This document shows, in pieces, positions 49,489-60,051 of a stretch of 62,545 nt of DNA; within the stretch, counting starts at the first letter, position 1, and each line of letters begins with the position of its first letter. The DNA is taken from contig NZ_JACVQL010000050.1 in assembly GCF_019733465.1 (NCBI RefSeq), forward strand, positions 1 to 62,545. Reading direction: 5' to 3'. Below the pieces are notes generated by a model that had not been told where the DNA came from, did no database searches, and saw only the letters and a list, made by a program, of their open reading frames with translations. Source of the DNA: Actinotalea ferrariae (GTDB lineage Bacteria; Actinomycetota; Actinomycetes; Actinomycetales; Cellulomonadaceae). Both the position numbers and the translations under genes were made by a program.

Positions 49489-50445
49489 GTGTCCTCAGCG
49501 CTCCGCCTGATCGGCCGCAGGGTCCTCCAGCTCCCGGTCATGATCCTCGGGATCACCTTCCTGGTGTTCTTCGTCATGTCCTTCTCCGACGTCGACCCGG
49601 CGCTCATCGCGCTCGGCGAGAGCGCATCGGTCGAGGCGCGCCAGGCCTACCGCGAGGCCAACGGCCTCGAAGGGCCCCTCCTCGCGCGCTACCTGTCCTT
49701 CCTGGGCGGGCTCGTGCAGGGCGACCTCGGCACGTTCTCGGCGCGGCAGCAGCCCGTCGTCGACGAGGTCGCGCGCGCCTTCCCGATCACGCTCCAGCTG
49801 ACGTTCCTCGGCCTCGCGATCGCCGTCGTGGGCGCCCTGGTGCTCGGCGTGCTCGCCGCGGTCTTCCGCGACCGCTGGCCCGACCAGGTCGTGCGGCTGC
49901 TGTCGGTCACCGCGCTGTCGACGCCGTCGTTCTGGCTCGCCGTGCTGCTCATCCAGGGCGTCACCCTGGGCCTCGGCGTGCTGCCGTCCTCGGGCCCCCT
50001 GCCGGCGATGACCGAGGACCCGGGCGGCTGGCTCGGTCGCATGGCGCTGCCCGCCGTCGCGCTCGCCGTCCCCGTCATCGGGCAGCTGTCCCGCGTGGTC
50101 CGCACGGCCGTGGTCGAGGAGCTCGACCGCGACTACGTGCGCACGGCCCTCGGCGCGGGCATCCCGCGGACCGTCGTCGTCGCGCGCAACGTGCTGCGCA
50201 ACGCGCTCATCACGCCCGTGACCGTGCTCGGCCTGCGCGTCGGCTACCTGCTCGGCGGCGCCGTCGTCATCGAGATCATCTTCGCCCTGCCGGGGATGGG
50301 CACGCTCATCCTCAACGGCGTCACCAACAACGAGCCCAACCTGGTGCAGGGGGTGACCCTCACGGTCGCCCTGGCCTTCGTGACCATCAACATCGTGGTC
50401 GACCTGCTCTACGTGCTCATCAACCCCCGGATCAGGTCGGTGTGA
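49489..50445 (+). CDS. ABC transporter permease (DppB/SatB-like)
   Basis: 318 residues from GTG 49489. Six transmembrane helices. The N-terminus VLQLPVMILGITFLVFFVMSFSDVDP and GEILARYLSFLGGLVQGDLG-like parts (LARYLSFLGGLVQGDLGTFS) are typical of the DppB/OppB group, and DRDYVRTALGAGIPRTVVVARNVLRNALI contains the EAA coupling loop. It forms the channel with the permease half of the next protein. One base separates its stop from the next start. Confidence 0.93.
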   Translation: MSSALRLIGRRVLQLPVMILGITFLVFFVMSFSDVDPALIALGESASVEARQAYREANGLEGPLLARYLSFLGGLVQGDLGTFSARQQPVVDEVARAFPITLQLTFLGLAIAVVGALVLGVLAAVFRDRWPDQVVRLLSVTALSTPSFWLAVLLIQGVTLGLGVLPSSGPLPAMTEDPGGWLGRMALPAVALAVPVIGQLSRVVRTAVVEELDRDYVRTALGAGIPRTVVVARNVLRNALITPVTVLGLRVGYLLGGAVVIEIIFALPGMGTLILNGVTNNEPNLVQGVTLTVALAFVTINIVVDLLYVLINPRIRSV

Positions 50446-50446
50446 C

Positions 50447-52494
<2,048 letters not shown>

Positions 52495-52498
<4 letters not shown>

Positions 52499-53328
52499 CC
52501 ACCTCCACCACCCGGCCGGCGCACGGCCTGCCCGAGGACGCCGTGGTCGAGCTCCGCGACGTCCACGTCACGTACCGGGCGCGCTCGTCCACGCTGTTCC
52601 GTCCGCACCTCGTGCACGCCGTCGACGGCGTCTCCCTCGCCGTCCGGCGGGGGCAGACGCTGGGGATCGTCGGCGAGTCGGGGTCCGGCAAGTCGACGAC
52701 CGCCAAGGTCCTCGTCGGGCTCGAGCGGCCGACGTCGGGCGAGGTGCGGTTCGCGGGCGAGCCTGTGCGCCGCTTCTCGCGTCCGGTGCGCCGGCGCCTC
52801 GGCCGCATCGTCTCCGTGGTGTTCCAGGACCCGGCGACGGCGCTCAACGCGCGCATGGTCGTGCGCGACGCGCTCACGGACCCGCTCGAGGTCCACGGCG
52901 TCGGCACGCGCGCCCAGCGCGAGGCGCGGGTGCGCGACCTCGTCGGGCTCGTCGGCCTGCCGGCGTCGGCGCTCGACGCGCTGCCGAGCCAGCTGTCGGG
53001 CGGCCAGCGGCAGCGCGTCGCCATCGCCCGTGCGCTCGCGCTCGAGCCGCAGGTCGTCGTGGCGGACGAGCCGACGTCGGCCCTCGACGTGTCCGTCCGC
53101 GCGCAGATCCTCAACCTGCTCACGGACCTCAAGGACCAGCTGGGCCTCGGGATGGTCTTCATCTCGCACGACATCCAGACCGTCCGCTACGTCTCCGACA
53201 CCATCGCCGTGATGAGCCGCGGGAAGGTCGTCGAGACCGGACCGACGGACCGGGTCTTCGCCGATGCCCAGGACCCGTACACGCGCACGCTGCTCGCCGC
53301 GGCCCCCTCCCTGCTGGCGCCGCGCTGA
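52495..53328 (+). CDS. ABC transporter ATPase (DppF/SatD-like)
   Basis: 277 residues from ATG 52495, overlapping the preceding stop (ATGA). Walker [11 protein letters not shown]-loop [13 protein letters not shown], signature LSGGQRQRV, Walker [12 protein letters not shown] and H-loop FISHD are intact. It has the C-terminal [14 protein letters not shown] of oligopeptide-type second ATPases. It should pair with the ATPase half of the fused protein to give the asymmetric motor of the importer. Confidence 0.94.
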
Positions 53329-53405
53329 TGGCCGCCCGTCCCGATTCCGTCGCCGGCACGGCCGCGTCTCGAACCACACCCCGATCCACCCCGTCAGGAG
53401 CAGTC

Positions 53406-54335
53406 GTGACCTCGTCCCACCCCACCTTCGCCGGCGTCGTCCCTCCCGTGGTGACGCCCCTGCACCCCGACGGGACGGTCGACCACGCCGGCCTCGAGGC
53501 GGTCGTCGAGCACCTCGTGGGTGCCGGCGTGCACGGGCTCTTCGCGCTCGGGTCGACCGGCGAGACGGCGTACCTCACGAACGCCGAGCGCGCCGCCGTC
53601 GCGCGCACCGTCGTGTCCGCCGCGGCCGGGCGGGTGCCCGTGATCGCCGGTGCGATCGAGCTCACCGCGGCGCGCGTGCTCGACGCGGCCCGGCCGCTCG
53701 TCGACGCGGGCGTCGACGCGGTCGTCGTGACGCCGGCGATCTACGCGATCCAGGACCGTCAGGAGACGGCCGACCACTTCCGGCGCATCGCCGCGGGACT
53801 CGACGTGCCGCTGTGGGCCTACGACGTGCCCGTCCGGACGCACACCAAGCTCCCGGCCGACCTGCTCGTCGAGCTCGCGCTCGAGGGCGTGCTCGCGGGC
53901 GTGAAGGACTCGTCGGGTGACGACGTCGGCTTCCGCCGCCTCATCGCGCAGAACGCGGCCGTGGGGTCGCCGCTGCGCCTGCTGACGGGGCACGAGGTCG
54001 TGGTCGACGCGATGCTGCTCGCGGGCGCCGACGGCGCCGTGCCCGGTCTCGCCAACGTCGACGCCGCGGGCTACGTCCGCCTCTGGGACGCCGCGCAGCG
54101 CGGCGACTGGGCGGCGGCCCGCGCCGAGCAGGAGCGGCTCAACGCGCTCTTCGAGATCGTGTTCGCACCCGTCGGCCGCAGCGGCGACGCCGCGGGCGTG
54201 GGGGCGTTCAAGGCCGCCATGGCGGCGCAGGGCCTGCTGGCGTCGACCACGATGTCCGCGCCGATCCGTGCCCTCGAGGGGGCCGTCGCCCAGCGCGTGT
54301 CCGACGTCGTCGCGGCCGCCGGGCTCGGGCGCTGA
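53406..54335 (+). CDS. nanA: Dihydrodipicolinate synthase/N-acetylneuraminate lyase family, probable sialic-acid lyase
   Basis: 309 residues from GTG 53406, with Shine-Dalgarno AGGAG 7 bases upstream; an ATG at 53328 would add a disordered head. TIM-barrel aldolase with GSTGE (49-53) for the carboxylate, Tyr139 in AYDVP and the Schiff-base Lys167 in GVKDSS. These residues are shared by DapA, NanA and related lyases, so the fold alone does not fix the substrate. With nanK, nanE and nagB following in an overlapping chain, cleavage of N-acetylneuraminate to N-acetylmannosamine and pyruvate is the best call. Confidence 0.85.
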   Translation: MTSSHPTFAGVVPPVVTPLHPDGTVDHAGLEAVVEHLVGAGVHGLFALGSTGETAYLTNAERAAVARTVVSAAAGRVPVIAGAIELTAARVLDAARPLVDAGVDAVVVTPAIYAIQDRQETADHFRRIAAGLDVPLWAYDVPVRTHTKLPADLLVELALEGVLAGVKDSSGDDVGFRRLIAQNAAVGSPLRLLTGHEVVVDAMLLAGADGAVPGLANVDAAGYVRLWDAAQRGDWAAARAEQERLNALFEIVFAPVGRSGDAAGVGAFKAAMAAQGLLASTTMSAPIRALEGAVAQRVSDVVAAAGLGR

Positions 54336-55306
54336 TGGAGCTCGCGCTGGCCGTCGACCTCGGCGGGACGAAGATCGCGGGCGCGCTCGTCGACCGGGGC
54401 GGGCAGGTCGGCCCCGTGAGCACGGTGCCGACCCCCGCGAAGGACGGGCCGGACGTCGTCGTGCGCGCGGTCCGTGGCCTGCTGCGGGACGTGCTGCGCG
54501 GCGGCTGGCCGGACCGGCCGGGTGCGGCGGACCCCGGCACGTCGGTGCGGGCGATCGGGGTGGGCACCGCCGGCGTCGTCGACGTGCAGGCCGGGACCAT
54601 CGTGTCCTCGACCGACACCTTCACCGGGTGGGCGGGGACGCACCTCGGGGCGGAGGTGCGCGCGCTCACCACGGACCTGCTCGAGCGGCCCGTGCCCGTG
54701 CACGTGCAGAACGACGTCGACGCGCACGCGCTCGGCGAGTCGTGGCGCGGTGCCGCGGCCGGTGCCCGCAGCGCGCTCGTCGTGGCGGTGGGCACCGGGA
54801 TCGGCGCGGGCGTGGTGCTCGACGGCACCGTGCTGCGCGGGGCGCACCACGTCGCCGGCGAGCTTGGCCACCTGCCCATCGGCGGCGCCGACCACCTGCG
54901 CTGCCCGTGCGGCCGTCCTGGCCACCTCGAGGCGCTCGGGTCGGGCGCCGGCATGCGCCGCCACTACGCGTGGCTGAGCGGCGACGGCTCGGTGCTCGAC
55001 GCCCGCGGCGTCGTCGCCCTCGCGACGGCGGGCGACCGCACCGCGCGGCAGGCCGTGCGTGAGTCCGCTGCCGCCGTCGGACGGGGCATCGCCGCCGTCG
55101 TCACGGTGCTCGACCCCGAGGTCGTCGTCGTCTCCGGCGGCGTCGCGGAGGCGGGGCCCCTGTGGTGGCGGCCGATGGAGCAGGCGCTGCGCGCCGAGCT
55201 CGTCGACGTGCTCGAGGACGTGCCGGTGCTGCCCGGGAGCCTGGGCGTCGCGGCGCCGCTCCTCGGCGCGGCCGCCTCGGCGTGGCGCCTGGTGGACGCG
55301 GCATGA
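54335..55306 (+). CDS. nanK: ROK-family kinase, probable N-acetylmannosamine kinase
   Basis: 323 residues from ATG 54335, overlapping the last base of the nanA stop. ROK features: AVDLGGTKIAGALVD (ATP phosphate 1), VQNDVDAHALGESW (catalytic Asp), AVGTGIGAGVVLDG, ELGHLPIGG and the zinc motif CPCGRPGHLEAL. ROK kinases phosphorylate glucose, fructose, ManNAc or GlcNAc. Coupling to nanA and nanE points to ManNAc, giving ManNAc-6-phosphate. Its stop overlaps the nanE start (ATGA). Confidence 0.88.
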   Translation: MELALAVDLGGTKIAGALVDRGGQVGPVSTVPTPAKDGPDVVVRAVRGLLRDVLRGGWPDRPGAADPGTSVRAIGVGTAGVVDVQAGTIVSSTDTFTGWAGTHLGAEVRALTTDLLERPVPVHVQNDVDAHALGESWRGAAAGARSALVVAVGTGIGAGVVLDGTVLRGAHHVAGELGHLPIGGADHLRCPCGRPGHLEALGSGAGMRRHYAWLSGDGSVLDARGVVALATAGDRTARQAVRESAAAVGRGIAAVVTVLDPEVVVVSGGVAEAGPLWWRPMEQALRAELVDVLEDVPVLPGSLGVAAPLLGAAASAWRLVDAA

Positions 55307-56031
55307 GCGGCGAGGCACTGGTCGGCCGGCTGCGGGGCGGCCTCGTCGTCTCGTGCCAGGCGTACCCCGGCGAGCCCATGCGGGACCCGCGGACGATGGT
55401 CCAGGTCGCGCGCGCCGCGGCGGCCGGGGGTGCGGTCGCCGTCCGGCTGCAGGGGGTGGACGACGTCGCGCTGGGCGTCATCGAGCTCGGGGTGCACGCC
55501 CCGGACGTGCCGGTGATCGGCATCTGGAAGGACGGGTCGGACGGCGTCGTCATCACGCCGACGCTCGACCACGCCCGTGCCGTCGCCGCCGCCGGGGCGC
55601 ACGTCGTCGCGCTCGACGGGACGCGGCGGGCCCGCCCCGACGGACGGACGCTCGCCAAGACGGTCCGGGCGCTGCGGGCGGAGCACGACGTGCTCGTCAT
55701 GGCGGACTGCGGCTCGCTCGACGACGCGCTCGCGGCGGCGGACGCGGGGTGCGACCTCATCGGCACGACGCTCGCCGGCTACACCGGGGAGCGCCCGCGC
55801 ACCGACGGGCCGGACCTCGAGCTGGTCGCGCAGGTGGCGGCGGCGACGCACGTCCCGGTGGTCGCCGAGGGCCGGATCAGCACGCCCGCGCAGGCGGCCG
55901 CCGCGCTGGTCGCCGGTGCCACGACGGTGTGCGTCGGCACCGCCATCACGCACCCGACGACGATCACCGGCTGGTTCGTCGACGCGCTGACGGGTGCGCG
56001 CGAGGAGGGCGGCCGCGGATGGAGGTGGTGA
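55303..56031 (+). CDS. nanE: N-acetylmannosamine-6-phosphate 2-epimerase
   Basis: 242 residues from ATG 55303. A TIM barrel with the NanE marks LRGGLVVSCQAYPGEPM, AVAVRLQGVDDV, VIGIWKDG, HVVALDGTRRARPDG, VMADCGSLDDALAAADAGCDLIGTTLAGYT and VVAEGRISTPAQA. It turns ManNAc-6-phosphate to GlcNAc-6-phosphate in the cytosol. The gene is within the coupled chain and overlaps nagB by 13 nt. Catalytic Lys/Glu candidates are in IWKDG and AEGRI. A secure family call. Confidence 0.94.
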   Translation: MSGEALVGRLRGGLVVSCQAYPGEPMRDPRTMVQVARAAAAGGAVAVRLQGVDDVALGVIELGVHAPDVPVIGIWKDGSDGVVITPTLDHARAVAAAGAHVVALDGTRRARPDGRTLAKTVRALRAEHDVLVMADCGSLDDALAAADAGCDLIGTTLAGYTGERPRTDGPDLELVAQVAAATHVPVVAEGRISTPAQAAAALVAGATTVCVGTAITHPTTITGWFVDALTGAREEGGRGWRW

Positions 56032-56798
56032 TCACCGACGCGGCGACCGCCGCCCGCCTCGCGGCCGACGTGGTGGAGCGTGTGCTGCGGTCGCACGAGG
56101 CGCCGGTGCTCGGGCTCGCCACCGGCTCGAGCCCGCTCGCCGTGTACGAGGAGCTCGTCGCGCGCCACGCCGCGGGCCTGTCGTTCGCCCGCGCGCGCGC
56201 CTTCACGCTCGACGAGTACGTCGGGCTGCCGGCGGGGCACCCCGAGCGGTACCGGGACGTGATCGAGCGCGAGCTGACCGGGCGGGTCGACCTCGCGCCG
56301 GACGCCGTGGCCGGGCCCGACGGGCTCGCCGACGACCTCCCGGCGGCGTGCGCGGCCTACGAGGCCGTGATCGTCGCGGCCGGCGGGGTCGACGTGCAGC
56401 TGCTGGGCATCGGCACCGACGGGCACATCGCGTTCAACGAGCCGGGCTCCTCGCTCGCGTCTCGCACGCGCGTCAAGACGCTGACGGAGCAGACGCGTCG
56501 CGACAACGCGCGGTTCTTCGGCGGCGACGTCGACGCCGTGCCCCGACACTGCCTCACCCAGGGTCTCGGCACGATCCTCGAGGCGAGGCACGTCGTCCTG
56601 CTCGCCTCGGGACGCGCCAAGGCCGAGGCGGTGCACCAGATGGTCGAGGGGCCGGTCTCGGCGATGTGGCCGGCATCGGTGCTCCAGCTGCACCCGCACG
56701 TGACCGTGCTCGTCGACGAGGCCGCCGCCGCTCGGCTGCAGCAGGCGGCCTACTACCGGGAGACGTGGGCGACCAAGCCGGCGTGGCAGGGCCTCTGA
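56019..56798 (+). CDS. nagB: Glucosamine-6-phosphate deaminase
   Basis: 259 residues from ATG 56019, inside the end of nanE. NagB marks: VLGLATGSSPLAVYEELV, AFTLDEYVGLPAGHPERY, LLGIGTDGHIAFNEPGS and VVLLASGRAKAEAV. It converts GlcN-6-phosphate to fructose-6-phosphate and ammonia, the last step before glycolysis. The deacetylase NagA, needed between NanE and NagB, is not in the window. End of the sialic-acid operon; no clear terminator follows. Confidence 0.95.
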   Translation: MEVVITDAATAARLAADVVERVLRSHEAPVLGLATGSSPLAVYEELVARHAAGLSFARARAFTLDEYVGLPAGHPERYRDVIERELTGRVDLAPDAVAGPDGLADDLPAACAAYEAVIVAAGGVDVQLLGIGTDGHIAFNEPGSSLASRTRVKTLTEQTRRDNARFFGGDVDAVPRHCLTQGLGTILEARHVVLLASGRAKAEAVHQMVEGPVSAMWPASVLQLHPHVTVLVDEAAAARLQQAAYYRETWATKPAWQGL

Positions 56799-56965
56799 CC
56801 GCAGGCCGCGCCGCCGAGGTCGACATCCGGGGCCGAGGTCGATGTCCGCGGGTGTCGTCCTCGGCCGGGAGTGTCGGCCTCGGCGGGGGTCGGGTGCCCG
56901 CCTGCCGGGTCAACTCCGGCGTCCGGTGTGCCGATGGACCGGCGTGGACGGACGTGGAGCGAGCC

Positions 56966-57019
56966 GGTGGGTGTGACGGGGTGGGTGTGACGCGGTGGGT
57001 GTGACGGGGTGGGCGGGGG
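56966..57019. repeat. 14-bp tandem repeats in the gap after nagB
   Basis: Three full units of GGTGGGTGTGACGS (56966-56979, 56980-56993, 56994-57007) and a partial fourth lie in the 247-bp gap 56799-57045. The gap also holds a direct repeat GGCCGAGGTCGA around 56816 and 56831. No gene or clear terminator is visible there. The stretch lies just upstream of the SRPBCC gene and could affect its expression. Confidence 0.85.
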
Positions 57020-57045
57020 AGCGGTGGGCACGCCGCGGGCCTGGG

Positions 57046-58029
57046 ATGCGCCGACCTGATCTGACGACCGTGCCGCTCGTCGTCGAGCGGGCGCTGCACG
57101 TCGCGGCGCCGGCCGAGCGCGCGCTCGCCGTGCTCGCGGACCCGGCGAGCACGGCCTTCACGGCCGGCGAACCCGGCGGGTTCGGCTTCGTCGTGCCGGG
57201 GACTCCGGCGGGCGCCGTCGGCGAGCGGCGCGTCGTCGTCCACCCGGACCCGTGGAGCTCGGCGCTCATCGCTGCGGTGGCCGACGTGGTCGACGTCGTC
57301 CCCGGGCGCCGCGTCGTCGTGCTGCCGCGCGGCGCCGGCCGGCCCCTGCGCCGGACGATGACGGCCGAACCGACCGGCCCGGACAGCTGCGTGCTGCGGG
57401 TCGCGCTCGACGCGTTCGCGCCCGCGAGCGGCATCGCTCTGATGCAGGAGACGCTTGGCCCGGAGCTCGAGCACGCCCTCGCCGCGGTGGCGCACCACCT
57501 GGGCGTCGGACCGCCGCCCGCGCCGCCCCACGAGAGCGTCGTCCTGCGCAACATCCGCAAGGACGACGAGCGGAGGGCCTGGCGGAGCGCAGGGGTACCC
57601 CGCGTGACGGTGCGGGTGCACGCGTCGGTCGACGTCGCCGCCCCGCCCCTGCGGGCCTGGCTCGCCGTCCTCGACGCCCGGCACGACCACTGGTGGCAGC
57701 ACGACCCCGACGCCGTCGCGTTCACGGTGCCCGGTACGCCGTCGGGTCAGGTCGGCGAGCTGCGGTGCGTCGTCGCGCACGGCTCGAGCGGCCTCGAGGC
57801 GACGTTCGCGGAGACGGTCGCGGTGGACGAGGGCGCGGCCTTCGTGACGCGCGACCGTGGGTTCTTCGCGGGCGTCCGGACGACGTGGGTCGAGCCGGCG
57901 ACGGGCGGCACGCGGGTGACGCGCGAGGCCGTTCTCGACCTGCTCGACGGCAGCCCGGAGGCGCACGCGCGGCAGACCGCCGCCCTCGGCCGGGGCCTCG
58001 ACGCCCTCGTGCGGCACCTCACCGCCTGA
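57046..58029 (+). CDS. DUF2505/SRPBCC-type protein with two tandem domains
   Basis: 327 residues from ATG 57046. Two similar halves of about 155 residues: the first with GFGFVVPGTPAGAVGERRVVV, the second with VAFTVPGTPSGQVGELRCVV. Both have the same beta-strand rhythm and a C-terminal long helix (LGPELEHALAAVAHHLG; QTAALGRGLDALVRHL) of the SRPBCC/START fold. This is a clear internal duplication. SRPBCC domains bind hydrophobic ligands. There is no signal peptide. Neighbours give no hint of the ligand. Confidence 0.8.
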   Translation: MRRPDLTTVPLVVERALHVAAPAERALAVLADPASTAFTAGEPGGFGFVVPGTPAGAVGERRVVVHPDPWSSALIAAVADVVDVVPGRRVVVLPRGAGRPLRRTMTAEPTGPDSCVLRVALDAFAPASGIALMQETLGPELEHALAAVAHHLGVGPPPAPPHESVVLRNIRKDDERRAWRSAGVPRVTVRVHASVDVAAPPLRAWLAVLDARHDHWWQHDPDAVAFTVPGTPSGQVGELRCVVAHGSSGLEATFAETVAVDEGAAFVTRDRGFFAGVRTTWVEPATGGTRVTREAVLDLLDGSPEAHARQTAALGRGLDALVRHLTA

Positions 58030-58066
58030 CCGGTCCCACCCGGGGCTGGTGCTCTGAAGAACGTTG

Positions 58067-58082
58067 TCGATAACGTTATCGA
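58067..58082. promoter_or_regulatory. LacI-type operator before the MFS transporter gene
   Basis: TCGATAACGTTATCGA is a perfect 16-bp palindrome with the central CG typical of LacI/GalR-family operators, followed directly by GAGCGCTC. It is 84 bp before the MFS start. The likely regulator is not encoded in the window. Confidence 0.75.
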
Positions 58083-58166
58083 GCGCTCCGGCGGTGCTGC
58101 CGGCGCCCGGTCGACGGCGACCGGCGGCCGCGGCGGGACGTCCCGCCCCGTGCGACAGGGGCTCGC

Positions 58167-59369
58167 GTGTCCACCACCCGTAGCGCGCGCTCGACCGCCG
58201 CGAGCGTCGCCCTGTCCTACGTCCTCTTCGTCTTCGTCGGCGTGAGCGCCGCGGTCGGCGGGGTGCTGCTGCCCGCGCAGATCCGCGACTACGACGTCGA
58301 CATGGCGACCATCGGGCTCACCTTCTTCACGTCGTCCGCGGGCTTCTTCCTCGCCGGGTCGAGCACCGGGGCGCTCGTGCACCGCCTCGGCACGCGGTGG
58401 TCGCTCGTCGGGGGCGGCGTGCTCTACGTCCTGGCCGCGGTCGCGACGGCGGCGCGCCCGTCGTTCGTCGTCTTCGTGCTGGTCCAGGCGGTGGCCGGCT
58501 ACGGCGTCGGCGTCCTCGAGTCGGTCCTCAACGCGTACCTGTCGCAGCTGCCGTCGGCGACCACCCTCCTCAACCGCCTCCACGCGTTCTTCGGCGTCGG
58601 CGCGCTGCTCGGCCCTGCGCTCGCGGCGCGCCTGCTCGAGACGATGGAGTGGACCGCCGTCTGGTGGGTGCTCGCGGCGCTCGCGGTGCCGCTCGTGGTC
58701 GCCGTCGCCGTCGTGTTCCCGCGTGCTGCGGCCCGCCCCGGGGCCGCCACCACTGAGCCGGACGACGCGCCGCAGCACCGTCCCGGGCTGCTGCTCGCCG
58801 TCCTGCGTGAGCGGGCCGTGCTCCTCGCCGCCGTCTTCCTCACGGTCTACCTGGGGGTCGAGATCAGCGTCGGCACGTGGGCGTTCACCGACCTCGTCGA
58901 ACGGCACGCCGCGCCCGAGCTCGCCGCGGGCTACGCCGTGAGCGCCTACTGGTCGGGGCTCACGCTCGGCCGTTTCGTGCTCAGCCCGCTCGCGACGCGC
59001 CTCGGCCTCGGGGTCGGGCAGCTCGTGGGCGGCTGCCTCGGCGCCGTCCTGGGCGCGGTGGCTGTCGTGTGGCTCGCACCGACGGCGGCCCTGGCCACCG
59101 TCGGCCTGACCCTGCTCGGCTTCTTCCTCGGCCCCCTGTTCCCGACGGCGATAGCCGTCGTGCCGCGGCTGACGACCGCGGCCCACGTGCCGACGGCGAT
59201 CGGCGCGATGAACGCCGTCTCGGTCGTCGGCGGCTCGGCACTGCCGTGGCTCGGCGGCGCGCTCGCCGGCGGGGTGGGCATCGAGGCGCTGCTGCCCTAC
59301 GTGCTCGCGCTCGCCGTCGTGCAGGCGCTCGTGTGGCGCGGCGTCGCCCGGCGCATGGCGCCCGCGTGA
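58167..59369 (+). CDS. MFS transporter (FucP/YfkF-like sugar transporter group)
   Basis: 400 residues from GTG 58167. Twelve helices. LLPAQIRDYDVDMATIGLTFFTSSAGFFLAG and GYGVGVLESVLNAYLSQLP, with HAFFGVGALLGPALA, are the features of the fucose-permease-like MFS branch. Motif A is weak, so the energy-coupling ion is uncertain. The LacI-type palindrome upstream argues for control by a sugar; the substrate is probably a mono- or disaccharide, but this rests on context. Single gene. Confidence 0.88.
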   Translation: MSTTRSARSTAASVALSYVLFVFVGVSAAVGGVLLPAQIRDYDVDMATIGLTFFTSSAGFFLAGSSTGALVHRLGTRWSLVGGGVLYVLAAVATAARPSFVVFVLVQAVAGYGVGVLESVLNAYLSQLPSATTLLNRLHAFFGVGALLGPALAARLLETMEWTAVWWVLAALAVPLVVAVAVVFPRAAARPGAATTEPDDAPQHRPGLLLAVLRERAVLLAAVFLTVYLGVEISVGTWAFTDLVERHAAPELAAGYAVSAYWSGLTLGRFVLSPLATRLGLGVGQLVGGCLGAVLGAVAVVWLAPTAALATVGLTLLGFFLGPLFPTAIAVVPRLTTAAHVPTAIGAMNAVSVVGGSALPWLGGALAGGVGIEALLPYVLALAVVQALVWRGVARRMAPA

Positions 59370-59454
59370 GCGCGGGCGTCGGCCGGACGACAGCGCGGGC
59401 CCGGACGCCGGTCGGGCGCCCACGTGAGGTCAGACGCCGGCCCGACGGTCCCCG

Positions 59455-59850
59455 TCAGGCGCCGCGGCCCGTCTTCCCCTGGAGCCGGTCGATCATCTCG
59501 GACGCCTGCGCCTTCGTGAGCCCCTCGGGGACGTCCTCCCCGGCCTCGCGCGCGAGCGTCTGCAGGTAGCTGTGCTGCGGGCCGGTCATGGGCTCGTCGC
59601 CCGTGACCCAGTCCTCCGGGTCCTTCTCGGGGCTGCCGACGCCCGGGCCGCCGTCGAGCGGCGCGCTCGGGTCGGTCGACCCCGGCGGCTCGGTCTCGTC
59701 CGCCTCGCTGCCCATCTCGACCCCCTCGGCCATCGCCACGCCGCCGGGGCCCTGGCCGGTCTCGGGGTCGGCGGTCAGGTCGGCGTCGCCCGCGGGCGTG
59801 AAGGACGGGTCCGGGTCGGGCAGGGGCTGCTGGGGTGCGTCGCTCGTCAT
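59455..59850 (-). CDS. DUF3072 protein
   Basis: 131 residues from ATG 59850. Residues 1-75 are disordered and acidic/Pro-rich. The C-terminal 55 residues form the DUF3072 domain: DWVTGDEPMTGPQHSYLQTL, AREAGEDVPEGLTKAQASEM, IDRLQGKTGRG. The domain resembles a SAP/Rho-N-like helix-extended-helix, which in other proteins binds nucleic acids. Function not established. It is divergent from the GH43 gene, with 201 bp between. Confidence 0.88.
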   Translation of the reverse strand: MTSDAPQQPLPDPDPSFTPAGDADLTADPETGQGPGGVAMAEGVEMGSEADETEPPGSTDPSAPLDGGPGVGSPEKDPEDWVTGDEPMTGPQHSYLQTLAREAGEDVPEGLTKAQASEMIDRLQGKTGRGA

Positions 59851-60051
59851 GGGTCCTTGCTACTCCAGCCCACCGACACCGGCATCCGGAGGCGGTCGCG
59901 TCAGGGTCCGGCCGGGCCGGTCGTCGGGCGGCATCCGCCGGCGCTGCGACCCGAGCCCGTCCCCGCCACGTCATCCCAGGGGTGCACCTCGGGACGAACC
60001 ACGGTAAACGTAGGAACTCACCATCCTCCGACCCGAACGGCAGGCACTGCG

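Noticed and set aside
53328-53405. ATG 53328 as start of the sialic-acid lyase
   Set aside because: It adds a disordered Ser/Thr/Arg head; GTG 53406 has an AGGAG site and gives the family's normal N-terminus.
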